Program-made: the position numbers and the translations under genes | In this document: one piece after another, positions 1 through 8,439 of the stretch | Layout of the letters: each line of letters begins with the position of its first letter | Numbering within the stretch: position 1 is the first letter of the stretch | Notes under the pieces: generated by a model | The model's input: the letters and a program-made list of their open reading frames with translations, nothing else | What the model was told of the DNA's origin: nothing | The model's database searches: none | Origin: CAVREM01 sp963728825 | Lineage (GTDB): Bacteria; Acidobacteriota; Vicinamibacteria; Vicinamibacterales; CAVVIG01 | Direction of reading: 5' to 3' | Assembly: GCA_963728825.1 (NCBI GenBank) | Contig: CAVSLA010000004.1 | Location: 992,001 to 1,056,000, forward strand | DNA: 64,000 bases

Positions 1-1
1 C

Positions 2-568
2 GTGGCCTTCGGCGAGCTCCTGATGATCGTCGGCAATGAAGGGGCGCTGGGCACGTTTGGCGGCCTGCGCGTCCCGATCGGCTCGCGGACGTTCCGCCGG
101 CGGATCCCGGAGCTGTTCCCATCGGTCAACCCCGTGAGATTCGAGGGCGGACGGGTACGGCTCACGATGGCGGACGGCAGCCGTCAAAAAGGCCGGCTGA
201 TGTCTCTGTCGTTGTCCGAGGTCGTGCTGGCGACGGACGCGGCGATCGTCACCGTTCCACTTCGAGACGTCCAGAAGCTGGAGAAAGTCGGTAGGGGCGT
301 GCTCAGGGGAACACTGATCGGCGTTGGCCCCGGACTCTGGTTCGGCCTCGGGGTCGGCGAGGTGGGGTCGCCAGGCGGTGAAATCTGGCCAGTATTCGTC
401 TTCAGTGCAGTCGGGGCCGGAATCGGTGCGGGCATCGGGATCGTCATCGATGCGATCCGGGCCGATCGCAATCTGATTTATCTGGCAACCGGGTCTGGTG
501 GATCGATCGGCATCAAGCCTTTCGCGTCGCGGCGCGGCCCGGGCCTCGAGCTCGCGCTGCAGTGGTGA
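2..568 (+). CDS. Membrane-associated protein with glycine-rich C-terminal module (possibly 5'-truncated)
   Basis: 188 codons open from the left edge with GTG at position 2, so the true start may lie outside the window. The middle (about residues 45-95) reads as a small beta domain (VRLTMADGSRQKGRL...SLSEVVL). It is followed by a glycine-rich hydrophobic stretch (about 105-150) and a short tail ending in LALQW. The same order recurs in the C-terminal 130 residues of the gene at 2428-3522, so the two are paralogues. No catalytic motif is visible. A structural or membrane-anchoring role is only inference. Confidence 0.6.
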   Translation: MAFGELLMIVGNEGALGTFGGLRVPIGSRTFRRRIPELFPSVNPVRFEGGRVRLTMADGSRQKGRLMSLSLSEVVLATDAAIVTVPLRDVQKLEKVGRGVLRGTLIGVGPGLWFGLGVGEVGSPGGEIWPVFVFSAVGAGIGAGIGIVIDAIRADRNLIYLATGSGGSIGIKPFASRRGPGLELALQW

Positions 569-665
569 CCCAGGCGCCAGCCGCCCGCGAAGCAGGGATC
601 GCACGGTGCGCTTTTGATCAACAATGCACGACCAGTGGTCGCTGCCTGTGGAGCAGGAGAACGCT

Positions 666-2237
666 ATGGAGGAGCCGTCCTTGTCGCCGTCCGCCGCCGA
701 GCAACCCGAGTCGGGGCAGGTCGCGCCGCTGGTGGAGCTCATTCAGCTCTATCGGATCGAACACGCGCTGCTACTCAAGCACCAGGAGGAGGTTGAACGG
801 CGCCGCGGTGCCGTGCGTGAAGCCGCCGTACAGGAAGCGTCCGAAATACTCCTCTCCGCGCGGCAGGAGATCCGGCGTGTGCTGGTGCAGACCCGTCGCG
901 AGCTGGTCGAGCTGTCCGCTCAGCTTCGAGCTGTCGGTTTCGAGACTACGCTGGGTCGGTCCATTGGCGGTGATGATTTCCAGGTGTCCGTGGCGCGCGA
1001 CGTCCGCAACGTGCTGCGCGAAGCACGGTCCGAATTAGCCAACCTTTCCGAAGATGCGGCGAATCTGTGGCCGGCGGGTGAGGAGCCTCGGCTTCTGGCG
1101 CCCACAGTGGCCATGGCGCCGCTGCCGAAGGCGGCTGCCGCAGACGACTTCTGGTCCGCTCCAACTCACGAAGAGAGCAGTGGCGCTGCTGATCACTCCA
1201 GCGAACAGGTGCCGGCGCCCAGCACGGCCGCGCAGCTCGCCGCGCATTGGCGGGTCGTGGCAATTGTGCTCGCAGCTGTCGCGGTTGTCGCCACGATGAT
1301 CGTCTCGTTGCGTTCTTCGCCCGAAAGCGAAGCCGCTGTCACGACATCCCAACCCGTCTCAGCGGAGTCCGCCACCACGGCTGCCGCACCAGCCCCTAAC
1401 GCCTCCATGGCACCGGTCGAGGTTTCTGAAAAGCCCGGTTCGGGAATGTTGTCGCTCTCCCTCGAAGTCCGGCGACCCTCGTGGTTGCGCATCAACGTTG
1501 ATGGGGAAGCGGATCTCGGGCGAACGTATCAGCAAGGTGAGCGTCGCACGATCCGGGCAACTCGAGAAATCCAGGTGCGAGCCGGCGACGCGGGCGCGGT
1601 GTTGGTGTCGCTCGGCGGCGATTCGCCGGTTCCGCTTGGGCCGGACGGCCAGGTGCGGACCCGCCGGTTTGCACGCCAGGGTGCGCCGGCAGTGGATCAG
1701 GCACGCCAGGGCCCGACGACGACCCAGGTGTCCGAGGTGCTTCCGCTGACACAGGCCGTCCCTGCCGGCAGGGAACCCAATCAGCTGCCCTCTGCAACGG
1801 CTACACATGGAATCGCTGCCCCGATAAACGCGACAGAGCAGCCGCAGCGTGCGGCGACGGCACCTGATAACCCCGCCGCAGCGGAACGCGAAATCCTCGA
1901 ACGGCATCAGCGGTGGTTCGACGCGTTCGAGCGTGGAGATCACGCCACGATGGCGTCGCTCGTCTCAGGCAATTTCTCGCTCGTGGATCAGCGCCCGGAA
2001 CGCGCGCCAGGCGCATCCGGCCGCGTCGAACGCACTATCCAGGACCTGCGGGTGCAGGTGACCGCCGGCATCGGCGCGGTGCTGTCCGGCCGGATCGCCG
2101 AGACGACGAGCGCAGACGACGCGCCCGCGACCACCGTTGCCATGCTCTCCGAGGTGTGGATTCGACAAGGGGAGCAATGGCAGCTGGTGAGCGTGCGGAT
2201 GGTGCCACTGAACACGGTACCGACGACCTTACAATGA
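666..2237 (+). CDS. RodZ-like single-pass membrane protein with coiled coil and SnoaL-like C-terminal domain
   Basis: I place the start at ATG 666 because AGGAGA lies 5 nt upstream; an in-frame ATG at 624 has no such site. Order in the 523-aa product: charged helical N-terminus rich in Glu/Arg/Gln (about 25-110, likely coiled coil), one transmembrane helix (about 197-216), a Ser/Ala/Pro linker, a region resembling the RodZ C-terminal DUF4115 beta domain (about 259-340, with SWLRINVDG), another linker, and a C-terminal segment (about 408-520) resembling a SnoaL/NTF2 fold (HQRWFDAFERGD). Topology would put the last two domains outside the membrane. No HTH is seen, so it is not a full RodZ. Function unknown. 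Confidence 0.7.
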   Translation: MEEPSLSPSAAEQPESGQVAPLVELIQLYRIEHALLLKHQEEVERRRGAVREAAVQEASEILLSARQEIRRVLVQTRRELVELSAQLRAVGFETTLGRSIGGDDFQVSVARDVRNVLREARSELANLSEDAANLWPAGEEPRLLAPTVAMAPLPKAAAADDFWSAPTHEESSGAADHSSEQVPAPSTAAQLAAHWRVVAIVLAAVAVVATMIVSLRSSPESEAAVTTSQPVSAESATTAAAPAPNASMAPVEVSEKPGSGMLSLSLEVRRPSWLRINVDGEADLGRTYQQGERRTIRATREIQVRAGDAGAVLVSLGGDSPVPLGPDGQVRTRRFARQGAPAVDQARQGPTTTQVSEVLPLTQAVPAGREPNQLPSATATHGIAAPINATEQPQRAATAPDNPAAAEREILERHQRWFDAFERGDHATMASLVSGNFSLVDQRPERAPGASGRVERTIQDLRVQVTAGIGAVLSGRIAETTSADDAPATTVAMLSEVWIRQGEQWQLVSVRMVPLNTVPTTLQ

Positions 2238-2427
2238 CCCACGACACAGCGCGATAACGGCACCGAGCTCGACGGTCGGTACAACGCGGAGTGCCCCCAC
2301 TCCGACCAACACCTGGCTGACGAGCACCCCACCCGCGAGGCCCGCGCCGAGGCGAAGGCAATCTGCAATCTGAAATTTGGTGAGCCACTTCCTGTCCGGT
2401 TTGCGCATTCCGTGGCAGGAAGGGACC

Positions 2428-3522
2428 ATGATCCTCGAACGTGCACGCGTCCTGACCCTGCTGACGACCGCCGGTGCTCTTGGATTTGCCCCCGCTGATA
2501 CCGCGGCGCAAAGCACGCCGACAGACTCGCTGCACTTCCCCGTCTTGATGATCAGTGTCAGTGCTGGCGGCGCGAGAGATATGGGCGACTGGCGAGACGG
2601 TGGCCCGGTCCAGGTCGCATCGGCGCAGTTCCTCGTACGCCGCCATCTGGCAGTCGAAGGTGAGGTGACACACTGGAAGACCCACATGAGAATTCAGCGC
2701 GTGATTTTCGAGCCGGGCAGCTCCTGCAAGCCGGGACAAGTGACCGGGTGCCCGATTGTGGCAGGCTTTGAACACGTCTTGGAAACAGACGAAGGATGGT
2801 CGGGTGGAGCCAACGTTCTGTTCCGCTCGGAACCACAGCGCCGCGTTTCAGGTTTTGGCGGCGGCGGCGTGTTCGTCGGACAGCGACGTGGTCGCGCGCT
2901 CGGCGGTCAGGCGCTCGGGGGAGCCGACGTCCGAGTCACCGGACCCCTTCGCGCCTTTGCTGATCTACGGTTCATAGCCATGGCCGGCCAGGTGCGGCTG
3001 GCTGCGACTGGCGGCGTCCGCGTCGTGGCGCACGCCAGACCTGCGGTCACCGATGTCCAGCGCCAGATCCAGCAGCCGATCCAAGCAACTGTCACACCTG
3101 CCGAGGCCGCCGGCAAGACAGTCCGCGTCTCGCTCGCCGATGGTGCCCGGCGTCACGGTCGTTTCGTCTCGCTGTCCACGTCAGAACTGTTGCTGCGAGA
3201 CGGTGGCCAGGACATCCGCTATCCGCTCGATCAGGTGGTTCTCGTAGAAACAGCTCACCATACACCCCGCAATCTCGCATTGGTTGGCTTCGGAGTCGGC
3301 CTGGCAGCAGGCATACCCATTGACCGAGCGCTGGACTTTGATGGTGCTCTTGCCTTCGCCATGCCGTTTATTGGCACCGGCGCCGGCGCGCTCATCGGCG
3401 TGCTGATGGACATGGCAGCGGCCGACCAGCACGTCGTCTACGCGGCGACCACGACGACAGTGCGTGTCGCGCCGACCCTCACGCCGACGCGCGCCGGTGG
3501 GACGTTGACCGTCCGCTGGTAG
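2428..3522 (+). CDS. Exported protein with C-terminal glycine-rich module, paralogue of the gene at position 2
   Basis: Start chosen at ATG 2428 because AGGAAGGGA lies just upstream; the frame is open from 2377. The product has 364 aa. The first 28 residues form a signal peptide (MILERARVLTLL...TAAQS). Residues about 30-210 are beta-rich with many Gly, reminiscent of an outer-membrane-barrel-like domain. Residues about 235-364 repeat the layout of the first gene in the window: a DG-containing beta domain with SLSTSELLL, a PLDQV motif, a hydrophobic glycine-rich stretch, and a tail ending TLTVRW. No enzyme motif is recognised. Confidence 0.65.
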   Translation: MILERARVLTLLTTAGALGFAPADTAAQSTPTDSLHFPVLMISVSAGGARDMGDWRDGGPVQVASAQFLVRRHLAVEGEVTHWKTHMRIQRVIFEPGSSCKPGQVTGCPIVAGFEHVLETDEGWSGGANVLFRSEPQRRVSGFGGGGVFVGQRRGRALGGQALGGADVRVTGPLRAFADLRFIAMAGQVRLAATGGVRVVAHARPAVTDVQRQIQQPIQATVTPAEAAGKTVRVSLADGARRHGRFVSLSTSELLLRDGGQDIRYPLDQVVLVETAHHTPRNLALVGFGVGLAAGIPIDRALDFDGALAFAMPFIGTGAGALIGVLMDMAAADQHVVYAATTTTVRVAPTLTPTRAGGTLTVRW

Positions 3523-3545
3523 AAGAGACCTGCACTGCACTCTTA

Positions 3546-3932
3546 CTACGCGAGTAGTTGCCAGAGCGACGGGATTGGCAGGAAGGGGAGGTATTCAGAC
3601 CATCCGAGGAACAAGGAAAAAAAGATGTGAATGGCTGGTGCCATCAGCAACGCCAGCACAAGGTATTCGAATGTTTCTTGGGAGCGCATACGAAGGGCCA
3701 CGGGTGGCAGAACCCACGTCAGGACCGCAGGCAGGCCATAGTAGATCCACCAGGGCAACCCGACGGCCGTGCCTGCTTTCGCCAGGACCATGCCTGCAAC
3801 GACGACGATGCCGGTCAGCCAGCCCAAAATCTGGAATCCTGGCCCCTGCCCGCGCCTTCGGAGCACCCACCGCAGGATTGCGAGAAACACCAGCGCTGAC
3901 GAGACCATTAGAACGGCGAAGCGCCAGGACAT
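3546..3932 (-). CDS. Small integral membrane protein, unknown function
   Basis: 128 codons with about four hydrophobic segments (near residues 5-22, 33-52, 60-80 and 92-112), separated by short charged loops such as LRRRGQG and ALRMRSQE. The hydrophobic pattern on this strand is more coherent than any overlapping plus-strand frame. No Shine-Dalgarno sequence is obvious. It lies tail to tail with the preceding gene. I do not recognise a family. Confidence 0.55.
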   Translation of the reverse strand: MSWRFAVLMVSSALVFLAILRWVLRRRGQGPGFQILGWLTGIVVVAGMVLAKAGTAVGLPWWIYYGLPAVLTWVLPPVALRMRSQETFEYLVLALLMAPAIHIFFSLFLGWSEYLPFLPIPSLWQLLA

Positions 3933-4163
3933 ACGGTCTATTCGACGGTGATCGGCCGCGTCGGGTTCGATTGAAGTCTATTTTCGCGATTCGGTCGGTG
4001 TGCCGCCTCCGAACGCTGATTGATGCTCTCTATCGCCGTACAGTGTTCAGCCAAAACGCAGGCAACAAACGATTGTGTTGCCGAAGACGCTCCGGCCAAC
4101 GGCGACGCACATTAGTCGCACCGATGACGGCCTATAACTGCGCGACCCGACGTATCAGAAAAA

Positions 4164-4192
4164 CACTGACATTCCCGCGGCGCCTCGCTACT
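4164..4192 (+). promoter_or_regulatory. Sigma-70-like promoter for the lipoprotein gene
   Basis: CTGACA at 4164-4169 and TACTAT at 4187-4192 are separated by 17 nt. The start codon of the lipoprotein gene is at 4218, with GGGGAGG ahead of it. Positions 3933-4163 hold no convincing gene. Confidence 0.5.
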
Positions 4193-4217
4193 ATCCTCCG
4201 CAACAGGGGAGGCCACG

Positions 4218-4877
4218 ATGCTTCACACCACCCGCATGCTTACGGCGGCCACGATCGGCGCGGTTCTGGCTTCTGCCTGCGGAGACGCCGGCGGGCTCGG
4301 CACGGTCCCGTCGCCTCCGCCTCGTCCACAAGTCTTCACCCTGACCGGGGTCGTGACCGAACTCACTGCCCAGGGCCGCACGGCCGTCGCGAACACGGAG
4401 GTCGTCCTTTACGAATCCGAGCCTCCCGCGGTTGGCCGCCGCTATCACGCTGTCGTTCGGACCGATGCACAGGGACGGTACGTGGCCACCGACATTCGGG
4501 CGGGCATGTCGGTGGCGGTGGTCGCGGAGCACGGTGATTGCGTTCAGCCGACCGCCGCGATTGTCGTCGTGGATCGCGAGACGACTGCGGACGTTGAGGT
4601 CGTCTGTGGGCCGGTCGCGCAGGTTCGTCACCCACCCGCATTGTTCGGATTCCTCCGGGACAGCCGGCAGGCGTCTCCGAGCTGGCGATGGATGTATTTC
4701 GATGCAGCCTGTGATGGATTCTTCGAAGCGGGTGCGATCATCGCTCTGGACTCGTCCTACCAGCTTTCACGGCTTCCGCTCGGACGGGCGTGTCTGCATT
4801 CGCACGGCAAGACCGTGGAGGTCGACGTGCGTGGCGATACGAGATTCGACGTCGACGTGGGATCGCTCCCTGACTAG
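4218..4877 (+). CDS. Lipoprotein with carboxypeptidase-regulatory-like domain
   Basis: The 219-aa product starts with a lipoprotein signal peptide; the lipobox LASAC puts the lipidated cysteine near residue 21. Residues about 40-125 look like a carboxypeptidase regulatory-like (transthyretin-type) beta sandwich: a LTGVVTE entry strand, a TDAQGRYVATDI core and a later VDRETTADVEVVC strand. The last 80 residues are unassigned. GGGGAGG lies 6-8 nt before the ATG. Such domains are usually carbohydrate- or surface-associated in exported proteins; the substrate is unknown. Confidence 0.65.
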   Translation: MLHTTRMLTAATIGAVLASACGDAGGLGTVPSPPPRPQVFTLTGVVTELTAQGRTAVANTEVVLYESEPPAVGRRYHAVVRTDAQGRYVATDIRAGMSVAVVAEHGDCVQPTAAIVVVDRETTADVEVVCGPVAQVRHPPALFGFLRDSRQASPSWRWMYFDAACDGFFEAGAIIALDSSYQLSRLPLGRACLHSHGKTVEVDVRGDTRFDVDVGSLPD

Positions 4878-4981
4878 ACCGCCGCGCTTCCTCGACCGTT
4901 TGAGGGCGAGATCAGCAAACTGATGGATCTGGTGGCAGGCGACGCAGTTTAACGGGCGGCCGCAGCGGGACGAGCTGAACA

Positions 4982-5422
4982 ATGAGGAACAGCAATACTC
5001 GCCAATTTGCTGAGGTGTCGGTTGGGACTGCAACGGCGACTCGCGCCCAGATACCGCGAGGTGTCAGCGGCCTGGTGATCGCCCTCTGGGTTGTCGGATT
5101 TGTTGGGCTTTTATTGACCTTCGTGTTCGGATTCGAGGAGCCTAATTACGTGCTTCTGTGGCCGTCCGGCGCGATGGCGTTGACCGGTCCAATAGTGGTG
5201 CTGGGGCACTTGACATGCACGCGCAGCCTCACGCCTGCGGAAAAACGCGTTTGGTGGAATGAATTCGGCAGTGCTCGAATCTGGTCTGCCTTTTCGGAAT
5301 ACCTGTCATCGGCTGACCTTCATGCGAGCGCTGATCGACGCGCGGCCGAAAGCGAGGAGCGCCGTTGCCGGAGGAAGGACGTAGCTGGCAGGGTGAAGGA
5401 TGATAGTCGGAACTGTGAATAG
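4982..5422 (+). CDS. Small membrane protein, unknown function
   Basis: 146 aa with two transmembrane segments (about residues 29-48 and 55-75), then a soluble tail that begins CTRSLTPAEKRVWWNEF. The tail becomes Arg-rich in its last 30 residues, so the true 3' end could differ if an indel is present. No recognised domain. It is the last gene before the attachment-site repeat at 5806. Confidence 0.45.
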   Translation: MRNSNTRQFAEVSVGTATATRAQIPRGVSGLVIALWVVGFVGLLLTFVFGFEEPNYVLLWPSGAMALTGPIVVLGHLTCTRSLTPAEKRVWWNEFGSARIWSAFSEYLSSADLHASADRRAAESEERRCRRKDVAGRVKDDSRNCE

Positions 5423-5805
5423 CCACGCGACGGAACGGAACTTTTCGACAGCGAATTAGACTGGATTCCGAGTGGAGCCAGCGGATACCGGACAACAACT
5501 TGTCGGCGAGTCAGGATTGAGCGACCTCGAGGACGCGGCACATCTCTTGGACGCTGAACTGATTTCGATGCGCCTTGATAAATTCATACGTCACACGAAC
5601 TCTCCCTGGGATCTGGTGCTTAGACTTCGGCATCGCCCCTCCAGAAAGCGGATGCTAACGTCTCTCCACTAAATCCTGGGAACTCCAAGAATGAGTTCGT
5701 TGCGAGACCGTGGGGATTCGGAACCGCTGGCGCGGCGTTGAAAACGCTGTGCCGCGCTTCCCGAGAGGCCGTTGGGGACGGGCGACCGAACGAAGTGAGG
5801 GAGTA

Positions 5806-5826
5806 CGTCCCCAACGGGATTCGAAC
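5806..5826 (+). repeat. Left attachment-site copy (attL), 21-bp direct repeat of the tRNA-Glu 3' end
   Basis: Positions 5806-5826 match 15001-15021 base for base over 21 nt; flanking bases differ on both sides. The sequence covers the discriminator, the 3' acceptor strand and part of the T arm of tRNA-Glu, on the complementary strand. No tRNA remainder exists on the left, as expected for an element that regenerates the tRNA at its other end. Confidence 0.75.
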
Positions 5827-5949
5827 TCGGCGGGAATCTCGTTTCAGCGTGTGTTTCGCGCGGCCTGAACGGGAACCGCGAAAGGTAGGCAGTTCCGGCC
5901 CGCCACCATCGTCGTCGGCATCGCCGCTTGAGTTGCCGGAGTCGAAGCT

Positions 5950-5979
5950 AACGGGCGGAAGGCCGACCCACCCGTTTTT
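5950..5979 (+). terminator. Probable rho-independent terminator
   Basis: A stem of AACGGG-C-GG pairs with CC-A-CCCGTT (one mismatch) around an 8-nt loop, and a run of five T follows. It lies just inside the element, before the gene at 6007. Confidence 0.4.
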
Positions 5980-6006
5980 GTCACGTTACACGCTACACTC
6001 GTTTTC

Positions 6007-6600
6007 ATGAGTCAGGACGCTCCGTTCTGGAATGCGAAACCATCGGCGGGGATCATCAAGCTCCTGGGAGTGTGCCTATTCCTGAGCACCGGACCTCTGC
6101 TAGCCCAAACGCCACAAGGTGTCGACCCACGACTCGCACCGATGCTGAATGGCGGCAACCTCACGCTCACGCTGGAATCGCCGCACGGAGGGTTTGCGCG
6201 GTGTGACTTAACGGTTGTCTATTCTCGCCCGCCAGCGCAGTGGGATCGCGTGGAACTCTCGTGCGCGCCAAATATCCGACCTCGACCCGTCGACCTGTTG
6301 GTGTCTCGCCAACTGTCTGTCGAGGAATCCGAAGCCGTCGGAGAGCTTGTCGTCGCGTCCGATTTGTTTTCAGGTGGTCACATAGGCCGTCTAGAAGTCC
6401 CCGCGATCATGAGCAGCGCCGATTCAGTTGAACGGCTCCAGGTTCATCGCTGCTGCGGACGGCAAGGCAGCGTCATCCTGATCACAACAGGCAATCCGAC
6501 CTTTTCAGCAGACGGTAACCGACGAGCGTTGCTGAGCCTGCTTCAGGAATGGCGGAAACCCTTGATGGCGGAGGCGCGGCAGCAACGGTATGCACGGTAG
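6007..6600 (+). CDS. Exported hypothetical protein in the integrated element
   Basis: 197 aa with a hydrophobic signal segment (about residues 17-34, ending LLAQT). The mature part has paired cysteines (FARCDLT, ELSCAPN, HRCCGRQ) and a C-terminal helix. No Shine-Dalgarno sequence precedes the ATG, but TACACT lies at 5994-5999, 7 nt upstream, which would fit a leaderless transcript. No family recognised. It resembles host secreted proteins more than phage genes, so it may be cargo. Confidence 0.55.
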   Translation: MSQDAPFWNAKPSAGIIKLLGVCLFLSTGPLLAQTPQGVDPRLAPMLNGGNLTLTLESPHGGFARCDLTVVYSRPPAQWDRVELSCAPNIRPRPVDLLVSRQLSVEESEAVGELVVASDLFSGGHIGRLEVPAIMSSADSVERLQVHRCCGRQGSVILITTGNPTFSADGNRRALLSLLQEWRKPLMAEARQQRYAR

Positions 6601-6904
6601 GCAGCGGAACCAACAACCTTGGGGTGGTTGCCAGCGGGGCGCGTCGACCGCGATCTCCAACAACGCGTCGGCGAGAGGTGCGCGGCTGCCCCCGCGGAAC
6701 AGACGACGACGCCGATGCTAACGACGCGGAAAACACGGCGTAAGCGACATTCCAGAGGGAAATAGTTTCAACGGTATCGCACCCTTCGGCGCCTAGGGTA
6801 GCTCCCGAACGGCCGGTTTTCCGCCCGGCCTGGCGCCGATTCCTTTCCTGGCGGAGCTGCTTGCGGAGGCAGCACCATGAAATCTCAGCGCCGGCGCTAA
6901 AACG
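6601..6904 (+). other. Non-coding stretch, no gene seen
   Basis: No frame shows coherent protein features. A GC-rich stem around 6815-6840 (CGGCCGG ... CCCGGCC) is visible. The next recognisable sequence is the recombinase remnant from 6911. Confidence 0.35.
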
Positions 6905-6910
6905 CGGTGA

Positions 6911-7435
6911 CAGATCAGTCAGCTGCGCGAGGCCCTGGCGCGGAACGCCAGCCATCGCCGCTCAACGTCGAAGTATCTGTTGACCAACCTGGCGCTCTGC
7001 GGCTGTTGCGGTGGATCACTGCGGGTACGCTCGCGGAGCTATGGCACCGGGCGCAAGTACTTCTACGGCTGTTCCGGATACCACGAACGCGGCCGGACGG
7101 TCTGCACGAACAATCTCGACGTGCCAATGACCGATGCTGACGAGATCCTGATCGAGGCGTTGCTCGATGACGTGCTCGACGAGTCAATCGTCCGGGATGC
7201 GGTCGACGAGGCCACCGCGCGGCGCATCGACCAGACGACGAATGGCCACCAGCAGACCGCGAACTTCACGCACGCACTCGGAAGAGAGAGATTGACTGAC
7301 CTCGTCATCGCGGGCCTGCATTCGGCCGGCCTCGGCGCCCTGGCCGCGCCCTCGCGCTACGACGGCCAGACGCGCGACCGATGGCACGCCGAGCTCGTCA
7401 AGCTGATTTCGCTGCACATGCCCGAGGGGGCGTGA
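6911..7435 (+). pseudogene. Serine recombinase remnant (zinc-ribbon part) fused to a phage-like C-terminal domain
   Basis: Reading from after the stop at 6908-6910, the frame gives a recombinase core (KYLLTNLALCGCCGGSL ... YGCSGYHERGRTVCTNN) with the four cysteines of the recombinase zinc beta ribbon. The catalytic N-terminal domain is absent. From about position 7215 the sequence changes to a module (HALGRERL ... SAGLGALAA ... W..EL) that is repeated in the next ORF. So this looks like an in-frame deletion fusion of a recombinase tail to another element gene. TTG 6980 could serve as a start. The stop overlaps the next start (TGATG). Confidence 0.55.
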
Positions 7436-7800
7436 TGCGCGCCGACGTGGAAGCGCAACTCGACATCATCGAGGCCGCGCTGGTGGCGATGCGCGACGCG
7501 CGCGACCGCTTCGTGCGTCTGGTCAGCGCGGCCGGGACGCAGTGGCAGCGGACCATCGAGCGGCAGCTTGGGGGGCGGCTGGTGCAGCACGACCGAACGA
7601 GCGACATCGCGCACGCGCTTTCGCGCGCCAAACTGGACGAGCGCATCCTGGCGCGGATGCACGGGCTCGGCCTGAGCGCGTTGGCCGCGCGCGGCTCGTC
7701 CGCCGCGGGTGCCGAGTGGGTCGATGACCTCCGCGCGTTCATCACGCAGTTCGTGCCGGTCGAGGCCGACCAGTCGGCCGAGGAGAAGGAGTCAGCATGA
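7435..7800 (+). CDS. Phage-like hypothetical protein sharing the HAL-GL-ALAA module
   Basis: ATG 7435 overlaps the previous stop by one base, implying translational coupling. The 121-aa product has an N-terminal helical segment (ADVEAQLDIIEAALVAMRDAR). Its C-terminal half (HALSRAKLDERILARMHGLG, then LSALAARG and a W-DDL motif) aligns by eye with the last 65 residues of the preceding ORF. ATGA overlaps the next gene. Function unknown; position suggests a phage morphogenesis-type cluster. Confidence 0.55.
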   Translation: MRADVEAQLDIIEAALVAMRDARDRFVRLVSAAGTQWQRTIERQLGGRLVQHDRTSDIAHALSRAKLDERILARMHGLGLSALAARGSSAAGAEWVDDLRAFITQFVPVEADQSAEEKESA

Positions 7801-8403
7801 GCAACCCAGACGACCCGTTCGCGGAGCGCGACCGCGTCCTGAACACGTTGTATGCCGAGACGACGCCGGCGCTGAAGCCGCCGCCGGCACCCGCGGCCCC
7901 ACCAGCACCGACCGTCGCCGCGGCGGAGAAGTTTTACTCCGTCGACACTGCGGTTGATTCGCTGTTCCGGCAACTCGAAGAGCAGCAGGCGACCGTGCTG
8001 TTCCAAGACGCCGCTGAGCGCGACGAGATGCGGCGCGAGCTCACGGACAGCGCGATTCGTGAGCCAGGGCTCGACCCCTACGGTGTCGGTGGCGAGTTGA
8101 TTCGTCGCGTCGTCGCGGAGCGCATCAAGGAGCAGCGCGACCCGCGCGGCGAGCAGGACGACGACGACGATGATGACGACCAACGTGCCGATGCCGCCGA
8201 GCGCCAGCGCAACGCCGAAGCGTCGATGACACTGCTGCGGAACACGTTCGGGCCCAGGGACGCCGAATTGTGGCTCGCCAGGACCAACACATGGTTGGCG
8301 AAGCACCCGCGCCTGCAGGCGCTGACTCGCCTACCGCAACATTGGCACGGCGCCGGAGGTGTTCCTCGAAATCGTCCAGCACGTTCGAAAGAACAATCTC
8401 TGA
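7797..8403 (+). CDS. Phage scaffold-like acidic protein (frameshifted near 8337)
   Basis: Starts at ATG 7797 inside the ATGA overlap. Proline/alanine-rich N-terminus, helical middle, an eight-Asp run at about 8159-8182, and a C-terminal helical unit (FGPRDAELWLARTNTWLAKH). The open frame continues to 8417. Dropping one C near 8337 instead gives LPNIGTAPEVFLEIVQHVRK and a stop at 8401-8403. That reads like the end of phage scaffolding or head-assembly proteins (a short helix pair followed by a G-x-x-PEV segment). So a one-base insertion is likely. The scaffold assignment rests on pattern only. Confidence 0.45.
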
Positions 8404-8439
8404 CCGGGCGCGCATGAACGACCGGTAGAAACTCTGGGG

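Larger units (their letters stand above)
5423..6006 (+). other. Non-coding stretch holding the left end of the integrated element
   Basis: No open frame here has convincing protein character. The stretch contains a perfect 12-bp inverted repeat (5769-5780 against 5806-5817). The right arm is part of the 21-bp copy of the tRNA-Glu 3' end (5806-5826). It also holds a probable terminator (5950-5979) and a TACACT hexamer just before the gene at 6007. Confidence 0.5.

Noticed and set aside
624..665. Earlier start for the RodZ-like protein
   Set aside because: ATG 624 has no Shine-Dalgarno sequence, while AGGAGA stands 5 nt before ATG 666.
3575..4537. 320-codon plus-strand frame
   Set aside because: It overlaps the coherent membrane protein on the minus strand and the lipoprotein gene. 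Arg-rich, no domain.
5472..6010. Short plus-strand frames (66 and 90 codons) around the left att site
   Set aside because: They cross the tRNA-derived repeat and lack a ribosome site, hydrophobic pattern or motif.
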